DNA from: Chloroflexota bacterium
Lineage (GTDB): Bacteria; Chloroflexota; Chloroflexia; JAMDCE01
NCBI GenBank assembly: GCA_023489135.1
Contig: JAMDCE010000708.1
Span: forward strand, 1-25,711
Length of the DNA: 25,711 nt
Direction of reading: 5' to 3'
Position numbers and translations under genes: made by a program. Below, in pieces: positions 7,794 to 15,169 of this stretch; the stretch's first letter is position 1; the number at the start of each line of letters is the position of its first letter. Below the pieces are notes generated by a model that was not told the DNA's origin, did not search any database, and was given only the letters and a program-made list of their open reading frames with translations.

Positions 7794-8600
7794 ATGAAGG
7801 AACTTCGAGTTGCGGCGGTCCAGCTCAACTCCCGGGACGACAAAGCCTCTAACGTCGACCGTGCCCTGGCTTTAGTGGAGCGAGCGGCCTCTCTGGGGGC
7901 AGAGTTGGTGGCGCTTCCGGAGTACTTCAATTTTCTGGGTCTCCAAGAGGACTACGCGTCCAACGCGGAGGAGATCCCGGGGCCCACCTCGGAACGGCTG
8001 TCGGCCAAAGCGAAGGAGCTCGAGGTTTTCCTTCTGGGTGGGAGCATTCTTGAGAAATCGCCAGAGACTTCGAAGTACTTCAACACCAGCCTGCTCTTCG
8101 ATCCAGCGGAGAGGTTAATCGCCAAGTACCGCAAGATCCACCTGTACGACGTGGAACTGGCGGGAAAGATAACCTACCAGGAATCGGCCTCTATTGCTCC
8201 CGGCGTTGAGATTGTCCTGGCCGACATAGGAGAGATGAAGGCAGGCCTCTCTATTTGCTACGATCTGCGCTTTCCGGAGTTGTACCGTGCGTTGTCCGTC
8301 AGGGGAGCAAAGTTGGCCTTTGTCCCCACGGCCTTCTCCGTTCACACTGGCAAAGCCCACTGGGAGATTCTGCTTCGCGCCCGAGCGATCGAGAACCAGT
8401 TCTTTGTGGTTGCGCCAGCCCAGTTTGGAGCCTCGCCTGGCTATGTTTCCTATGGCCGAGCTATGATCGTGGATCCCTGGGGTACGGTCCTGGTAAAAGC
8501 GCCCCAGGCCGAGACGGTGATTCTAGCCGACCTGGATTTCTCCTCCCTCGAGAGACTTCGGCAGGAACTTCCCTCTCTCACCAATCGGCGATTGTTGTAG
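7794..8600 (+). CDS. Carbon-nitrogen hydrolase (nitrilase superfamily, Nit/omega-amidase-like)
   Basis: Hydrolyses a non-peptide carbon-nitrogen bond, probably a small amide. The 268 residues cover one CN-hydrolase domain. The catalytic triad is visible: Glu43 in LPEYFNF, Lys114 in KYRKIHLYD, Cys155 in SICYDLRFPELYR. The ICYDLRFPELYR block and KIHLYD are typical of the Nit1/Nit2 group, whose members act as deaminated-glutathione amidase or omega-amidase. The finer substrate cannot be fixed here. The start ATG 7794 matches the family's usual MxxLRVAAVQLNS opening, although the ribosome binding site is weak. The gene is alone between leuS and the repeat cluster. No separate promoter is clear. 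Confidence 0.92.
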   Translation: MKELRVAAVQLNSRDDKASNVDRALALVERAASLGAELVALPEYFNFLGLQEDYASNAEEIPGPTSERLSAKAKELEVFLLGGSILEKSPETSKYFNTSLLFDPAERLIAKYRKIHLYDVELAGKITYQESASIAPGVEIVLADIGEMKAGLSICYDLRFPELYRALSVRGAKLAFVPTAFSVHTGKAHWEILLRARAIENQFFVVAPAQFGASPGYVSYGRAMIVDPWGTVLVKAPQAETVILADLDFSSLERLRQELPSLTNRRLL

Positions 8601-8694
8601 GTCGTCACTAAGGGATAGTTAATCCCGTCTCTGGGTCCCTGTTCTAGGAGAAGCTATCGAATTGGGCGACTTCTGGCGGGAAACGTTCGAGAGT

Positions 8695-8796
8695 GTAGGG
8701 GCAGGTCTGAGGTGCCTTAGGGATTAGGTCGAGTGGATAGGTGCAGGAGGGTCGTTGCTTGTGGCAGTTGTCCATATTCGTGAGACCTGCCCCTAC
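8695..8796. repeat. Palindromic repeat with GTAGGGGCAGGTCT ends
   Basis: gtaggggcaggtct (8695-8708) is perfectly inverted at 8783-8796 (agacctgcccctac), enclosing 74 bases. The outer GTAGGGGC/GCCCCTAC tip is shared with the next repeat. It is non-coding and MITE-like. Confidence 0.65.
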
Positions 8797-8810
8797 CGCG
8801 CCGCGACAAT

Positions 8811-8913
8811 GAGGGCGAAGCACCCGCCAGGGTTCAGAACCAAGCTGGCGCAGCCTCGGTGAACATTGGCAGCGAGAAGGAAATGGCCAGGTTGGGGCGG
8901 GTGCTTTGCCCCT
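8811..8913. repeat. Palindromic repeat interrupted at its right tip by the IS110 element
   Basis: The left arm gagggcgaagcacccgcc (8811-8828) and right arm ggcgggtgctttgcccct (8896-8913) pair at 15 of 18 positions. It belongs to the same family as 652-760. The IS left end begins right after the CT at 8912-8913. Removing the IS joins this arm to 10157 and restores the GCCCCTAC tip seen in the neighbouring repeat. Confidence 0.7.
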
Positions 8914-8928
8914 TGTATATTTACAGGG

Positions 8929-9110
8929 GCTTCCTAAAGTACTAGGATATGCACAGGAAGCGCTTGGGAAGGGGGAGAAGGACACGCTGTTTCGCCCCTG
9001 AGACCTTTGAGTCTGTTTTGTAGATAAGCGACCTTCTCCCTTTTATCCCATAGGTCGGACAGTATCTTAGGCCTCCTTGAAAGGAAGAGCCTGTATGCAC
9101 AAGGTTGACC
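8929..9110 (+). ncRNA. Candidate IS110 bridge RNA
   Basis: Read by eye, the region folds into three parts. (1) A 5' hairpin, 8929-8935 with 8955-8961 (7 bp). (2) The target loop: lower stem 8973-8981/9032-9040 (9 bp) continued by 8985-8988/9027-9030, internal loop 8989-9000 and 9015-9026, upper stem 9001-9004/9011-9014. (3) The donor loop: lower stem 9053-9058/9105-9110, internal loop 9059-9068 and 9093-9104, upper stem 9069-9072/9089-9092. In the target loop, tttcgcccct (8990-8999) resembles the left flank cttTgcccct, and tttgtag (9017-9023) is complementary to the right flank ctacaaa (10155-10161). In the donor loop, acagtatctt (9059-9068) equals the right end plus core plus one left-end base, and acaag (9099-9103) is complementary to cttgt (8912-8916). 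The order and guide logic match the known IS621 bridge RNA. Confidence 0.82.
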
Positions 9111-9164
9111 AACCTACAGAACCTTCCCGCGCTGCCTGCATATCCATGATAGCGAGGTGATCCT

Positions 9165-10139
9165 ATGAATTGCAACTATCTGGGCATCGACATCGCCAAA
9201 GCCAAGTTCGACGTTGCTCTCTTGAGAGGTGAAAGGTCCTGGCATCACCAGTTCACCAATAAGCCTAAAGGTTTTGAAGAGTTGCAAGCTTGGCTTTCAA
9301 AGCTAGGTGTCACTGATCTCCACGCCTGCATGGAGGCGACCAGCACCTATGGTCTGGCTCTAGCCACCTTCCTCTACGAGCAGGACTACACCGTTAGCGT
9401 GGTCAACCCTTTTCAGGTGAAACATTTTGCTCATAGCGAATTACGGCGTACTAAGACAGACCGAGTAGATGCAGCAGTTATCGCCCGTTTCTGCCGAGCC
9501 TTACGTCCTGAACCGTGGCAGCCACTACCTCCTGAGTTAAGTGCTTTGCAGGCCTTTGTACGTCGTCTCGAGGCTCTGCAGGCGATGCATACCCAGGAGA
9601 ACAATCGTCTCCAAGTGCCGGGCATGATCGAGCCTGTGCAAGCCTCTATCCGAGTGATCCTGGAAGCGCTAGAGGTAGAGATCGTCACGATCCAGCGCCA
9701 GATCGAAGACCACCTTGGCCAGTATCCTCAATTGAAAGAGCAGCGCGACTTACTGACCTCCATTCCAGGGATAGGCGAAACCACCGCCAACGTGATCCTG
9801 AGTGAGATAGGTGATGTTAAGATGTACGAGAGTGCCCGTCAGGTAGCTGCTCACGCTGGCTTGACTCCTGCCCAACGTCAGTCTGGCAGCTCAGTACACG
9901 GGAAGGCGAGCCTAAGCAAACGTGGAGATGCGCGGTTGCGTAAGGCCCTCTATTGGCCAGCGATTGTAGCTTTGCGTGCCAATCCGATCCTGCGTCGCTT
10001 CGCCGAACGTCAGCGAGAAATGGGAAAAGCGAAAATGGTTATCATCGCAGCCGCCATGCGTAAACTACTGCACTTAGCCTTTGGTATTTTGAAAAACAAC
10101 AAACCCTTTGATCCAAATTATCAGCCCTTTAGGGCTTGA
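9165..10139 (+). CDS. IS110-family transposase (DEDD recombinase)
   Basis: RNA-guided recombinase that excises and inserts the element as a circle. At 324 residues it is full length for the family. The N-terminal RuvC-like domain (DEDD_Tnp_IS110) shows GIDIAKAKFDVAL with Asp9, CMEATSTYG with Glu57, and RTKTDRVDAAVIARF with Asp99 and Asp102. The C-terminal Transposase_20 domain shows IPGIGETTANVILSEIGDV, then AHAGLTPAQRQSGSS with Ser240 as the likely catalytic serine, and KRGDARLRKALYWPA. A coiled middle segment lies at about 125-185. The ATG 9165 follows gaggtga (9154-9160). The 5' position of the long non-coding region places it in the IS110 group rather than IS1111. No frameshift or stop is seen. 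Confidence 0.95.
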   Translation: MNCNYLGIDIAKAKFDVALLRGERSWHHQFTNKPKGFEELQAWLSKLGVTDLHACMEATSTYGLALATFLYEQDYTVSVVNPFQVKHFAHSELRRTKTDRVDAAVIARFCRALRPEPWQPLPPELSALQAFVRRLEALQAMHTQENNRLQVPGMIEPVQASIRVILEALEVEIVTIQRQIEDHLGQYPQLKEQRDLLTSIPGIGETTANVILSEIGDVKMYESARQVAAHAGLTPAQRQSGSSVHGKASLSKRGDARLRKALYWPAIVALRANPILRRFAERQREMGKAKMVIIAAAMRKLLHLAFGILKNNKPFDPNYQPFRA

Positions 10140-10273
10140 CAAACAACACAGTATCTACAAACAATTGTCAATTTACGTCAGTCCTAGATGCGGCGCCCTG
10201 GTCAGCCCATCGCGCGAGCGAATCATTTCGATCCAGGCAATTTCAAAGGCCAGAAACCTAGTGGAGGTGGACG

Positions 10274-11050
10274 TTGAACATCGTTGCTTGCGTTAAACAG
10301 GTTCCCGATACGACGGCGGAGAAGAGGCTCAACTCTCAGTTGCGCCTGGACCGAGCTAGCGTCGAGAACATCTTGAACCCGTTCGATGAATACGCCGTAG
10401 AGGCGGCCCTTCAGCTCAAGGAGAAACACGGCGGGCAAGTTACCGTCTTGTGTATGGGGATGGCTTCGGCCAAGGATGCCTTGCGGAAGGCCCTGGCGAT
10501 GGGGGCTGACAAAGCGGTGCTGATCTCGGATGCGGCTTTGGAGGGATCGGACGCTATCTCCACCTCCTACATTCTGGCTCAGGCTTTGAAGAAGCTGGAG
10601 TACGATCTCATCATCTGCGGGATGGCTAGCACTGATTCCGCGACGGCCATTGTTCCGGGGGCCGTAGCTGAGTTTCTGGGCCTACCGCAGTTGACTTACG
10701 CTAACAAGCTGGAAGCCGGCGACGGCAAGGTCACCATCAACCGGCAAACCGAAGCGGGGTACGCGGTTGTGGAATCGTCCTTGCCAGCGCTGGTGAGCGT
10801 GGTGAAAGGGATCAACGAGCCTCGCTATCCATCTTTGAAGGGAATCATGGCGGCCAAGCGAGCGGAAATTACGGCCTGGTCTGTGGGCGATCTAGGGGCC
10901 GAGACTGCCTCAGCCGGGGCGCAGGGAGCCCGGGCCAAGATCTTGGGATTCAGCCAGCCAGAAGCGCGAAAGAAGGGACAGGTCGCAAAAGATGACGGAA
11001 GTGCGGCCATTACCATTGTCGAGTACCTGACACAAATCAAGGCGCTTTAA
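10274..11050 (+). CDS. etfB: Electron transfer flavoprotein, beta subunit
   Basis: Small subunit of the soluble heterodimer that carries electrons from flavin dehydrogenases, such as acyl-CoA dehydrogenases, towards the respiratory chain. The 258 residues open with MNIVACVKQVPDT, the family start. The central ICGMASTDSATAIVPGAVAE and FLGLPQLTYA are the EtfB signature near the nucleotide site. KGINEPRYPSLKGIMAAKR is the conserved segment at about 180-198. The start is TTG 10274, set by tggaggtgg at 10262-10270; no ATG fits. etfA follows after 32 bases. The IS110 right end lies only 117 bases upstream, so the original promoter region may have been disturbed. Bifurcating versus classical EtfB cannot be settled here. 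Confidence 0.95.
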   Translation: MNIVACVKQVPDTTAEKRLNSQLRLDRASVENILNPFDEYAVEAALQLKEKHGGQVTVLCMGMASAKDALRKALAMGADKAVLISDAALEGSDAISTSYILAQALKKLEYDLIICGMASTDSATAIVPGAVAEFLGLPQLTYANKLEAGDGKVTINRQTEAGYAVVESSLPALVSVVKGINEPRYPSLKGIMAAKRAEITAWSVGDLGAETASAGAQGARAKILGFSQPEARKKGQVAKDDGSAAITIVEYLTQIKAL

Positions 11051-11082
11051 CAGTTCTGCTAGAAACACTGAGGAGGAAGCTC

Positions 11083-12063
11083 TTGAGCAGTTCAAATGAA
11101 ATCTGGGCTTTGGCTGAAGTCGAGGGCAGCGAACCCAAGAAGATATCGCTGGAATTGATTTCCAAGGCCGCCCAACTAGCCGGGGAATTGGGTGGGGCGG
11201 CTACGGCCGTGGTCCTGAGCCCGGGCGGTGGGGCCGCGGCTGGCAAGTTGGAGAAATATGGGGCAAGCGCGGTCCTTGTGGCCGAGGACGAGCGTCTGGG
11301 AGCGTATTTGACGACTCCCCAGACCGATGTCTTGGCGACCCTGGTGAAGGAACGAGCGCCGAAGGCGATTCTCTTTGGGGGAACCAATACCGGACGCGAC
11401 ATTGCTTCACGGTTGGCGGCGAGACTGCGCGTTGGCGTTGTGGCCGATGCCACCGAGATCGAGGTCAAGGATGGGAAGTTAGTCTTGGCGCGCCCGATCT
11501 TTGGCGGGAGCCTGATCGCCTCCAAAACCTTCGGCGAGGCTGAACCGTGGATCATAGTCGTCCGGCAGAAGGCCTTCCCGGCGGTCGAGAAACCTGTGAC
11601 GGCCCGAGTGGAAGAGATTCAAGCCAACATACAGGGCACGGCCCTGGCCAAGATCGTGGACGCAGTGGTCGAGAAGGGCGCGGTCGCCAACCTCGAAGAG
11701 GCCGATGTGATCGTGGCCGGTGGCCGCGGAGTTGGTGGGCCTGATAACTTCAGCCTCCTGGAGGAACTTGCCGCCGTTCTGGGTGGTGTTGTTGGAGCTT
11801 CTAGGGCACCGGTTGATTCGGGTTGGATCAGCTACCCGCACCAGGTAGGCCAGACAGGAAAAACGGTCAAGCCCAAGCTCTATATCGCTTGCGGCATTTC
11901 GGGTGCAATTCAGCACAAGGTCGGAATGCAGACCAGCGACTGCATAATCGCCATAAACAAAGATCCCGACGCTCCGATTTTCTCGTTTGCTGACTTAGGG
12001 ATCGTTGGCGACCTCTGCCGGATTTTGCCTCAACTGACTGCCGAGGTTAAGAAGAGGAGATAG
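11083..12063 (+). CDS. etfA: Electron transfer flavoprotein, alpha subunit
   Basis: Large, FAD-carrying subunit partnered with the preceding gene. The 326 residues comprise an N-terminal alpha/beta domain and a C-terminal FAD domain. The latter shows GGRGVGG (213-219), ASRAPVDSGW, YPHQVGQTGKTVKPKLYIAC, GISGAIQHKVGM, INKDPDAPIFSFADLGIVGD: the full FAD-binding series of the family. The start TTG 11083 is set by aggagga (11071-11077). The operon ends with a strong hairpin just after the stop. There are no extra ferredoxin domains, unlike some bifurcating EtfA proteins. The dehydrogenase partners and a quinone oxidoreductase (FixC/FixX type) are not in the window. Confidence 0.96.
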   Translation: MSSSNEIWALAEVEGSEPKKISLELISKAAQLAGELGGAATAVVLSPGGGAAAGKLEKYGASAVLVAEDERLGAYLTTPQTDVLATLVKERAPKAILFGGTNTGRDIASRLAARLRVGVVADATEIEVKDGKLVLARPIFGGSLIASKTFGEAEPWIIVVRQKAFPAVEKPVTARVEEIQANIQGTALAKIVDAVVEKGAVANLEEADVIVAGGRGVGGPDNFSLLEELAAVLGGVVGASRAPVDSGWISYPHQVGQTGKTVKPKLYIACGISGAIQHKVGMQTSDCIIAINKDPDAPIFSFADLGIVGDLCRILPQLTAEVKKRR

Positions 12064-12090
12064 GCGCAAGCGCCTGTTTTCGGTCCCGTA

Positions 12091-12144
12091 AAGAAATAAC
12101 GCTAAAACGCGCGCCGCCAGGCGCGCGTTTTAGCGTTATTTCTT
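12091..12144. terminator. Bidirectional terminator, 25-bp perfect hairpin
   Basis: The arms 12091-12115 and 12120-12144 are perfectly complementary across the loop gcca. The hairpin starts with AAGAAATAA and ends with TTATTTCTT, so each strand has a U-rich end. It lies between the convergent etfA and substrate-binding-protein genes and serves both. Confidence 0.85.
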
Positions 12145-12154
12145 CAACGAAAAG

Positions 12155-13825
12155 TTACTTGGTCTTGATCACTACCTTCTTAGTCTTAACGTACCAGTTG
12201 GCGATGCTCTGGAACCGGTCAGACGGTTCGTTCACCCGGGAAAGCTGTACTCCCTGAAAACTCTTATCGATGGCGTAGTTGTACCGCGGATAATATAGGA
12301 TGAGACTGGGAACCTCATCGGCGAAAATGTCCTGGAATTGTCCGTAGAGGTTGACCCTTTCCCCAATCGCCAACGTCTGTCGCGCGGTCTCCAACGCTTT
12401 GTCCACATCTTGATTGGCGAAGCCCGAGAAATTCAGACCGTGGTCGCTTTGGGTGGAATGCCATAACTGGTAGGAGTCTGGATCGTTGGGGAGGCCCTGC
12501 CAGCCAAAGAGGGCCACTTCAAAATTTCGCGGCGCCAAGTATTTCTGGATGAGATCGGCCGACGTCACAACCTTTACCTCAGCCACCACTCCGATGTTCC
12601 TGAGCTGCTCGGAGATTCCCTGAGCTAGCTTAACCCGGCTGGGATCGTCATTTGTAACCAGGGTGAATGTCAGAGACTTTCCTTCTTTGGTGCGGGCTTG
12701 GCCGGGTTCGCTGATCACCCAGCCGGCTTGGTCCAGGAGGCTTTTGGCTTTGGACGGGTCGAACCCATACTTCTTGGTAGTCGGTTTGTAGGCCCATGAG
12801 GTGGGAGGTATTGGGCTGTCGCTGGCCAGGCCTTGCCCCTGCAGCGCTTTCTCCACCAATACCTGCCGGTTGACACCATAGGACATGGCCTGCCTAACTT
12901 CCTTCTCGGCAAAGATCGGCTGGCGAAGATTCAGGAAAAGGACAGCGAAATTGGACAACTGGGCGGAGTAGACCTTTAGATCCTGGTTCTGCTGGGCCTC
13001 GGTAAGTTGATCTGGCGGAATATAGCTCACCCCCTGGACTTCACGCTGCTTAAGTCCGCTCAGGATAGCCTGGTAATCTGGAAAAAAGCGGAGTTGCACC
13101 TTTCCCAGATAAGGGCGCTCGAAGTAGTAATCCTCGTTTACTTCTAACACCACGTGCTGGGCATCGATATCCTTGGGATTCAACTTGAATCGTCCTGTCC
13201 CCACAGGGCTTGCATTGAACGGATCTTGCGACCAGTACTTCACCGGCACCTTCGACAATTTGTGCGCTGGGAGGATTCCGATGGTGGTGTAGTTCAAGAA
13301 AGGCGTATATGGTTCCTTTAAGGTCAATCGAACAGTCGTGTCATTGGCTTTCTCAATGGTCACGTTCTTCCACAACGCTGCGAGGTCCCGGTTCCCGGAA
13401 AAGCCGGGGTCCTGAATCGCCTTCAGGGTGAAGACAACATCGTCAACGGTGAAGGGATAGCCATCGTGCCATTTCACCGCCTGACGCAGCACAAAGGTCC
13501 ATACGCGCCCATCATCGCTGACGGTCCAGCGCTCGGCAATGTCGGGGACGATGTCGCCTTTTTCGTTGGCCTGCGTCAAACCGCTGAAAATGAGCGAACT
13601 GAGATCCAGATCAACGTCTGTGGTCGCCAGGAGAGGGTTGATGTATTTCGGCGTTCCTATCACCCCTTCGGTGTAGGTGCCCCCGTAATCCGGGACAATG
13701 CGCGTTTCCACCGACTTGTTGGTGTAGGCGAGGAGGGCCACGGCCACCAGCAGTCCAAGGCCGGCTATCAGAATCTGCCAGCGGACGCGAATCCAAAGTG
13801 TTCGAGGTTGTGGTGGTTGTCCCAT
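12155..13825 (-). CDS. ABC transporter substrate-binding protein, family 5 (peptide/oligopeptide type)
   Basis: Extracytoplasmic receptor that hands peptides, or sugars or metals in some relatives, to an ABC importer. The 556 residues carry a basic start, one membrane segment at about 17-37 (ILIAGLGLLVAVALLAYT) and one SBP_bac_5 domain. The domain is recognised by LAERWTVSDDGR-like AERWTVSDDGRVWTFVLR, WHDGYPFTVDDVVFTLKAI, and the late VRQAMSYGVNRQVLVEKAL. There is no Cys after the hydrophobic segment, so it is not a lipoprotein. It is either a signal-anchored protein or one released by signal peptidase I. No permease or ATPase gene lies beside it, so the partner transporter is encoded elsewhere. 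It follows secG by 199 bases. Ligand unknown. Confidence 0.9.
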   Translation of the reverse strand: MGQPPQPRTLWIRVRWQILIAGLGLLVAVALLAYTNKSVETRIVPDYGGTYTEGVIGTPKYINPLLATTDVDLDLSSLIFSGLTQANEKGDIVPDIAERWTVSDDGRVWTFVLRQAVKWHDGYPFTVDDVVFTLKAIQDPGFSGNRDLAALWKNVTIEKANDTTVRLTLKEPYTPFLNYTTIGILPAHKLSKVPVKYWSQDPFNASPVGTGRFKLNPKDIDAQHVVLEVNEDYYFERPYLGKVQLRFFPDYQAILSGLKQREVQGVSYIPPDQLTEAQQNQDLKVYSAQLSNFAVLFLNLRQPIFAEKEVRQAMSYGVNRQVLVEKALQGQGLASDSPIPPTSWAYKPTTKKYGFDPSKAKSLLDQAGWVISEPGQARTKEGKSLTFTLVTNDDPSRVKLAQGISEQLRNIGVVAEVKVVTSADLIQKYLAPRNFEVALFGWQGLPNDPDSYQLWHSTQSDHGLNFSGFANQDVDKALETARQTLAIGERVNLYGQFQDIFADEVPSLILYYPRYNYAIDKSFQGVQLSRVNEPSDRFQSIANWYVKTKKVVIKTK

Positions 13826-14024
13826 GCGCCTGCAATCAATGTGCAGTCAGGGAGTGCAGGGCGCAGATACCCTGACGGCTGTAATGGAGAAAACACTCAC
13901 GATTCAGCGAGGTCAGTCACTGATTGGGAGGGTGATATCAGGAATCGGGGATCGACAGAAATCGGCCCCGACCTTCTCCTGCGGCGAGAGCCGAAGCTCA
14001 CGGCCGTCTGTTTTGGCTGCCTTC

Positions 14025-14246
14025 CTAGTGAATAATGCTGGCAAGCAGCGAAACGATCACAAACACCACGGCAAGACCGATGGTGAAGCGAAAGAGAGTG
14101 CGCTCCACCCCACGACGGCTGCGGTAGATTGAGCCAGCCTCGCCGCCGAATATCCCGCTGAATCCAGAACCCTTGGCCTGGAGAAGGATCACCACGGTGA
14201 GGATGGCGGCTAGGATTATCTGCACGATGGCAATGTAGCTAGTCAA
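14025..14246 (-). CDS. secG: Preprotein translocase subunit SecG
   Basis: Small membrane subunit that assists SecYE/SecA protein export. The 73 residues have two hydrophobic helices: about 4-22 (YIAIVQIILAAILTVVILLQ) and about 52-70 (FTIGLAVVFVIVSLLASII). Between them lies the family loop LLQAKGSGFSGIFGG...RRGVER, typical of SecG (Q.K..GL...FGG). The start is TTG 14246 with a gggagg site upstream on the minus strand; no ATG fits. It sits 138 bases after tpiA, in the gap-pgk-tpiA-secG order common in Gram-positive and Chloroflexota genomes. Confidence 0.92.
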   Translation of the reverse strand: MTSYIAIVQIILAAILTVVILLQAKGSGFSGIFGGEAGSIYRSRRGVERTLFRFTIGLAVVFVIVSLLASIIH

Positions 14247-14312
14247 CCTGCGAAAACCTCCCTCAGAATGGGGGAATTATACCATTGGGCTGCGATTGAT
14301 TGCAAACGGATT

Positions 14313-14393
14313 GGTAAGGGTTAGGGGTTAAGGGTCAAAATGGTCTAAATGGGTGAGGTTCGCATAACCCTTAACCCACAACCCCTAATCCCT
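14313..14393. repeat. GGGGTTAAGGG palindromic repeat, copy 3, overlapping the end of tpiA
   Basis: The left arm ggtaagggttaggggttaag (14313-14332) is imperfectly inverted at 14367-14393 (acccttaaccc acaacccctaatccc). The right arm covers the tpiA stop codon (14385-14387), so the last residues of TpiA are encoded next to or within repeat sequence. Function unknown. Confidence 0.5.
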
Positions 14394-15152
14394 CTTAGCC
14401 GCGGCAGCCTGCGAAACAATGCTGACGAATTCCACCGCCTTAAGGCTGGCTCCTCCAACCAGGGCGCCGTCTATGTCTGGCTCGGAGAAGAACTCCGCGG
14501 CATTGGCAGCGGTAACGCTACCTCCATACTGGATCCGGATTGCTGCGGCAGCCTCCGGGCCGAACTTTTCGGCGACAGTTCGTCTGATCAGATTGGTCAC
14601 TTCATTGGCGCCCTTGCCTGTGGCCGGCCGGCCCGTCCCGATAGCCCAGATGGGCTCGTAGGCGACAACGGACCCCTTGATCTGCTCGGCCGTCAGACCG
14701 TCCAGAGCAGCAATGGTCTGGCTGGTGACGATTTGAGCGGTCAGGCCTTTTTCATTCTGTTCCAGATTCTCTCCCAGACAGACAATGGGAATCAGGTTAT
14801 GGGCCAACGCGGCCTTGACCTTCTTATTCACCGTTTCGTCGTTCTCTCCGAAGAACTGCCGGCGCTCCGAGTGACCAATGATTACGTACTGGCAAAGGTC
14901 CTCCAGCATCGCCGGAGATATCTCCCCCGTGTAGGCACCTTTCTCCTGCCAGTGGACGTTCTGGGCGCCCAGTCGCACGGACGTGCCCTCCAATTCCTCC
15001 GAGACCGCCTCCAATGAGACAAAGGGAGGGCAGAGGACTTTGTCCACACCCTCTACATCGTCCAGTTCGTCTATCATCTCCTGAACCAGGGCGACAGCCT
15101 CGCCCACCGTGGTATTCATTTTCCAGTTGCCAGCTACAATCGGCTTGCGCAT
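14385..15152 (-). CDS. tpiA: Triosephosphate isomerase
   Basis: Interconverts dihydroxyacetone phosphate and glyceraldehyde 3-phosphate in glycolysis and gluconeogenesis. The 255-residue TIM barrel has its active-site residues in place: Asn9 and Lys11 in AGNWKMN, His94 in IIGHSERR, and catalytic Glu166 in [11 protein letters not shown], with the phosphate-gripping loop following. The C-terminal YGGSV and GALVGGASL phosphate-binding turns are present. The ATG 15152 has tggagga upstream on its strand. It begins 17 bases after pgk, so the two are co-transcribed. Confidence 0.98.
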   Translation of the reverse strand: MRKPIVAGNWKMNTTVGEAVALVQEMIDELDDVEGVDKVLCPPFVSLEAVSEELEGTSVRLGAQNVHWQEKGAYTGEISPAMLEDLCQYVIIGHSERRQFFGENDETVNKKVKAALAHNLIPIVCLGENLEQNEKGLTAQIVTSQTIAALDGLTAEQIKGSVVAYEPIWAIGTGRPATGKGANEVTNLIRRTVAEKFGPEAAAAIRIQYGGSVTAANAAEFFSEPDIDGALVGGASLKAVEFVSIVSQAAAAKRD

Positions 15153-15169
15153 AGTTTGGATTCCTCCAC

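Larger units (their letters stand above)
8912..10156 (+). mobile_element. Complete IS110-family insertion sequence
   Basis: The element carries one intact transposase gene (9165-10139) and a 5' non-coding region of about 250 bases. IS110 elements lack terminal inverted repeats and insert at a short core, often CT. Here the right end acagtat-CT (10148-10156) and left end CT-tgtatatt (8912-8921) share the CT core, giving an element of about 1243 bp. The donor junction read across a circle is acagtatCTtgtat. To my recollection this is the same as, or very close to, the donor of IS621. The host flanks are a palindromic repeat arm on the left and acaaacaattg on the right. The transposase and RNA region look undamaged, so the copy may be active. 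Confidence 0.85.

Noticed and set aside
8695..8913. CRISPR-like repeats
   Set aside because: The repeats are inverted pairs of about 100 bp with unrelated centres, not regularly spaced direct repeats, and no cas gene is present.
13846..13971. Hairpins (gtcaggg/ccctgac; tcgggg/ccccga) between secG and the substrate-binding protein gene
   Set aside because: Stems of only 6-7 bp and no U-run in the direction of transcription; not strong enough to call terminators.
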